A stretch of 14,310 bases of DNA from DUMJ01 sp964655195. GTDB taxonomy: Bacteria; DUMJ01. Below, piece by piece: positions 13,266-14,310 of this stretch (position 1 is its first letter; every line of letters starts with the position of its first letter). The translations under genes and the position numbers were made by a program. Below the pieces are notes generated by a model, which made no database searches, was not told the DNA's origin, and saw only the letters and a program-made list of their open reading frames with translations. The DNA lies in assembly GCA_964655195.1 (NCBI GenBank), contig CAZZLK010000019.1, positions 1-14,310 on the forward strand, in the 5' to 3' direction.

Positions 13266-14310
13266 AAGAGCTAAGGACAGATGTCGTTGTTATAGGTGGT
13301 GGACCTGCTGGATTAGCCTCTGCCTTAAGAGCTGGTGAATTAGGAGCAAACGTCGTTCTTATAGAGAGAGATTTTGAACTAGGTGGCATATTGAATCAGT
13401 GTATCCATACTGGCTTTGGCCTCAGTCTTTTAGGAATAGAGATGACTGGCCCGGAATATGCAGAGACATTCATAGAAAAGGTTATGTCTTTAAGCAACAT
13501 AAAGGTCCTCCTCTCAACTATGGTCCTAGATATAAAAGACAAAGTGGTATATGGAGTAAATAAAAAGGACGGAGTTATAACTGTTAAGGCCGAGGCTATA
13601 GTGCTGGCTATGGGGTGTAGGGAGAGGACCAGAGGAGCATTAGGAATTCCTGGGGAGAGACCTGCAGGTATATACACAGCTGGATCTGCTCAGAGATTGA
13701 TAAATATAGAGGGGCTTATGCCTGGTAAAAGAATTGTTATACTTGGTTCTGGAGATATAGGGATGATTATGGCAAGAAGACTTTTTTTAGAAGGTGCTGA
13801 GGTCTTAGGCGTTCTTGAAAAGCTCCCATACCCAGGTGGGCTTACTAGAAATGTGGTTCAGTGCCTTGAAGATTTTGATATCCCCCTATATCTCAATCAT
13901 ACGATATCGGAGATAAAAGGTAGATATAGAGTAGAAGGGGTTGTGGCTGAGAATCTATTGACGAAGAAAAGATTCTCTATGGATGTAGATACGATTCTAC
14001 TTTCGGTTGGTCTTATCCCAGAGAATGAACTCTCAAAAAAGATAGGAGTCCACCTGGATCCAAGGACTGGAGGACCAGTGGTAGATCAGTATAGAGAAAC
14101 AAATGTAGATGGTGTATTCGCATGTGGTAATGTACTGCAGGTACATGATCTGGTAGATGAAGTCACCAAAGAGGCTTATATAGCAGGAGAAGGGGCGGTA
14201 AATTATATATCTCGTAAGAGAAGGATTGAGAGAGTTGTACATATAAGAGCAGGCGAAAATGTAAGATATATTGTTCCTCAAAGGTTATCTCTCCCCATCG
14301 ATACTCCTCC
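13262..14310 (+). CDS. FAD/NAD(P)-dependent oxidoreductase, glycerol-3-phosphate dehydrogenase partner (3' truncated by window)
   Basis: The frame is open to the window end, giving 349 residues of an incomplete protein. It has the first dinucleotide motif IGGGPAGLASA near residues 11-21 and GGILNQCIHTGFGL at 41-54, whose C47 is a conserved cysteine of this family. A second Rossmann motif (VILGSGDIGMIMARR) and a DGVFACGNVLQVHD flavin-contact segment follow. This is the pyridine-nucleotide-disulfide-oxidoreductase-like protein that, in several anaerobes, follows the GlpA-like subunit and precedes a DUF1667 protein. It probably carries electrons between the GlpA subunit and NAD(P) or another carrier (inference). 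Its ATG overlaps the previous stop (ATGA), so equal expression is expected. The DUF1667 gene, if present, is outside the window. Confidence 0.88.
   Translation, partial: MKELRTDVVVIGGGPAGLASALRAGELGANVVLIERDFELGGILNQCIHTGFGLSLLGIEMTGPEYAETFIEKVMSLSNIKVLLSTMVLDIKDKVVYGVNKKDGVITVKAEAIVLAMGCRERTRGALGIPGERPAGIYTAGSAQRLINIEGLMPGKRIVILGSGDIGMIMARRLFLEGAEVLGVLEKLPYPGGLTRNVVQCLEDFDIPLYLNHTISEIKGRYRVEGVVAENLLTKKRFSMDVDTILLSVGLIPENELSKKIGVHLDPRTGGPVVDQYRETNVDGVFACGNVLQVHDLVDEVTKEAYIAGEGAVNYISRKRRIERVVHIRAGENVRYIVPQRLSLPIDTP

Overview
The window looks like chromosomal DNA of an AT-rich, probably anaerobic and possibly thermophilic bacterium. Evidence for this is codon use dominated by ATA, AGA and AGG, strong AGGAGGTGA-type ribosome binding sites, densely overlapping genes, a ferredoxin-fused aldo/keto reductase, and the anaerobic-type glycerol-3-phosphate oxidation genes. 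I cannot name the species. The style fits deep-branching Firmicutes-like, Dictyoglomi, Thermotogae or Atribacterota-type lineages, and that is inference only.

Region 1 (1-3898, + strand) is the downstream part of a tightly overlapped operon. It runs from the C-terminus of the SEDS protein RodA to a TIGR03960-family radical SAM protein, a DUF2344 (TIGR03936) protein, an aldo/keto reductase with a C-terminal dicluster ferredoxin domain, and RuvX. Each gene overlaps the next, several through ATGA junctions.

Region 2 (3895-9206, - strand) is a convergent five-gene operon, read from 9206 down to 3895. It encodes a GT4 glycosyltransferase, a TTDDNARA-motif protein probably of the alpha/alpha-barrel type, a ManC-type GDP-mannose pyrophosphorylase, an NH3-dependent NAD synthetase-like protein, and a YdjC/ChbG-type deacetylase. 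Together they suggest synthesis or modification of a mannose-containing glycan from GDP-mannose. An extended -10 promoter lies about 110 bases upstream of the first gene.

Region 3 (9207-10214) is a non-coding stretch followed by a small toxin-antitoxin pair: a DUF2281/VapB-like antitoxin and a PIN-domain toxin. The pair is bracketed by two copies of an imperfect 25-base repeat, exactly 750 bases apart. The second copy forms a perfect 9-bp hairpin.

Region 4 (10168-14310, + strand) begins with a strong promoter and a tRNA-Val(CAC) with encoded CCA. An intrinsic terminator follows, directly in front of glpK. After glpK come a GlpA-like FAD/[2Fe-2S] glycerol-3-phosphate dehydrogenase and an FAD/NAD(P)-dependent oxidoreductase that runs off the window. 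These genes would phosphorylate glycerol and oxidise glycerol-3-phosphate to dihydroxyacetone phosphate. The terminator leaves little room for a separate glpK promoter, so read-through control is a possibility. No CRISPR array, insertion sequence, rRNA or replication origin was seen.
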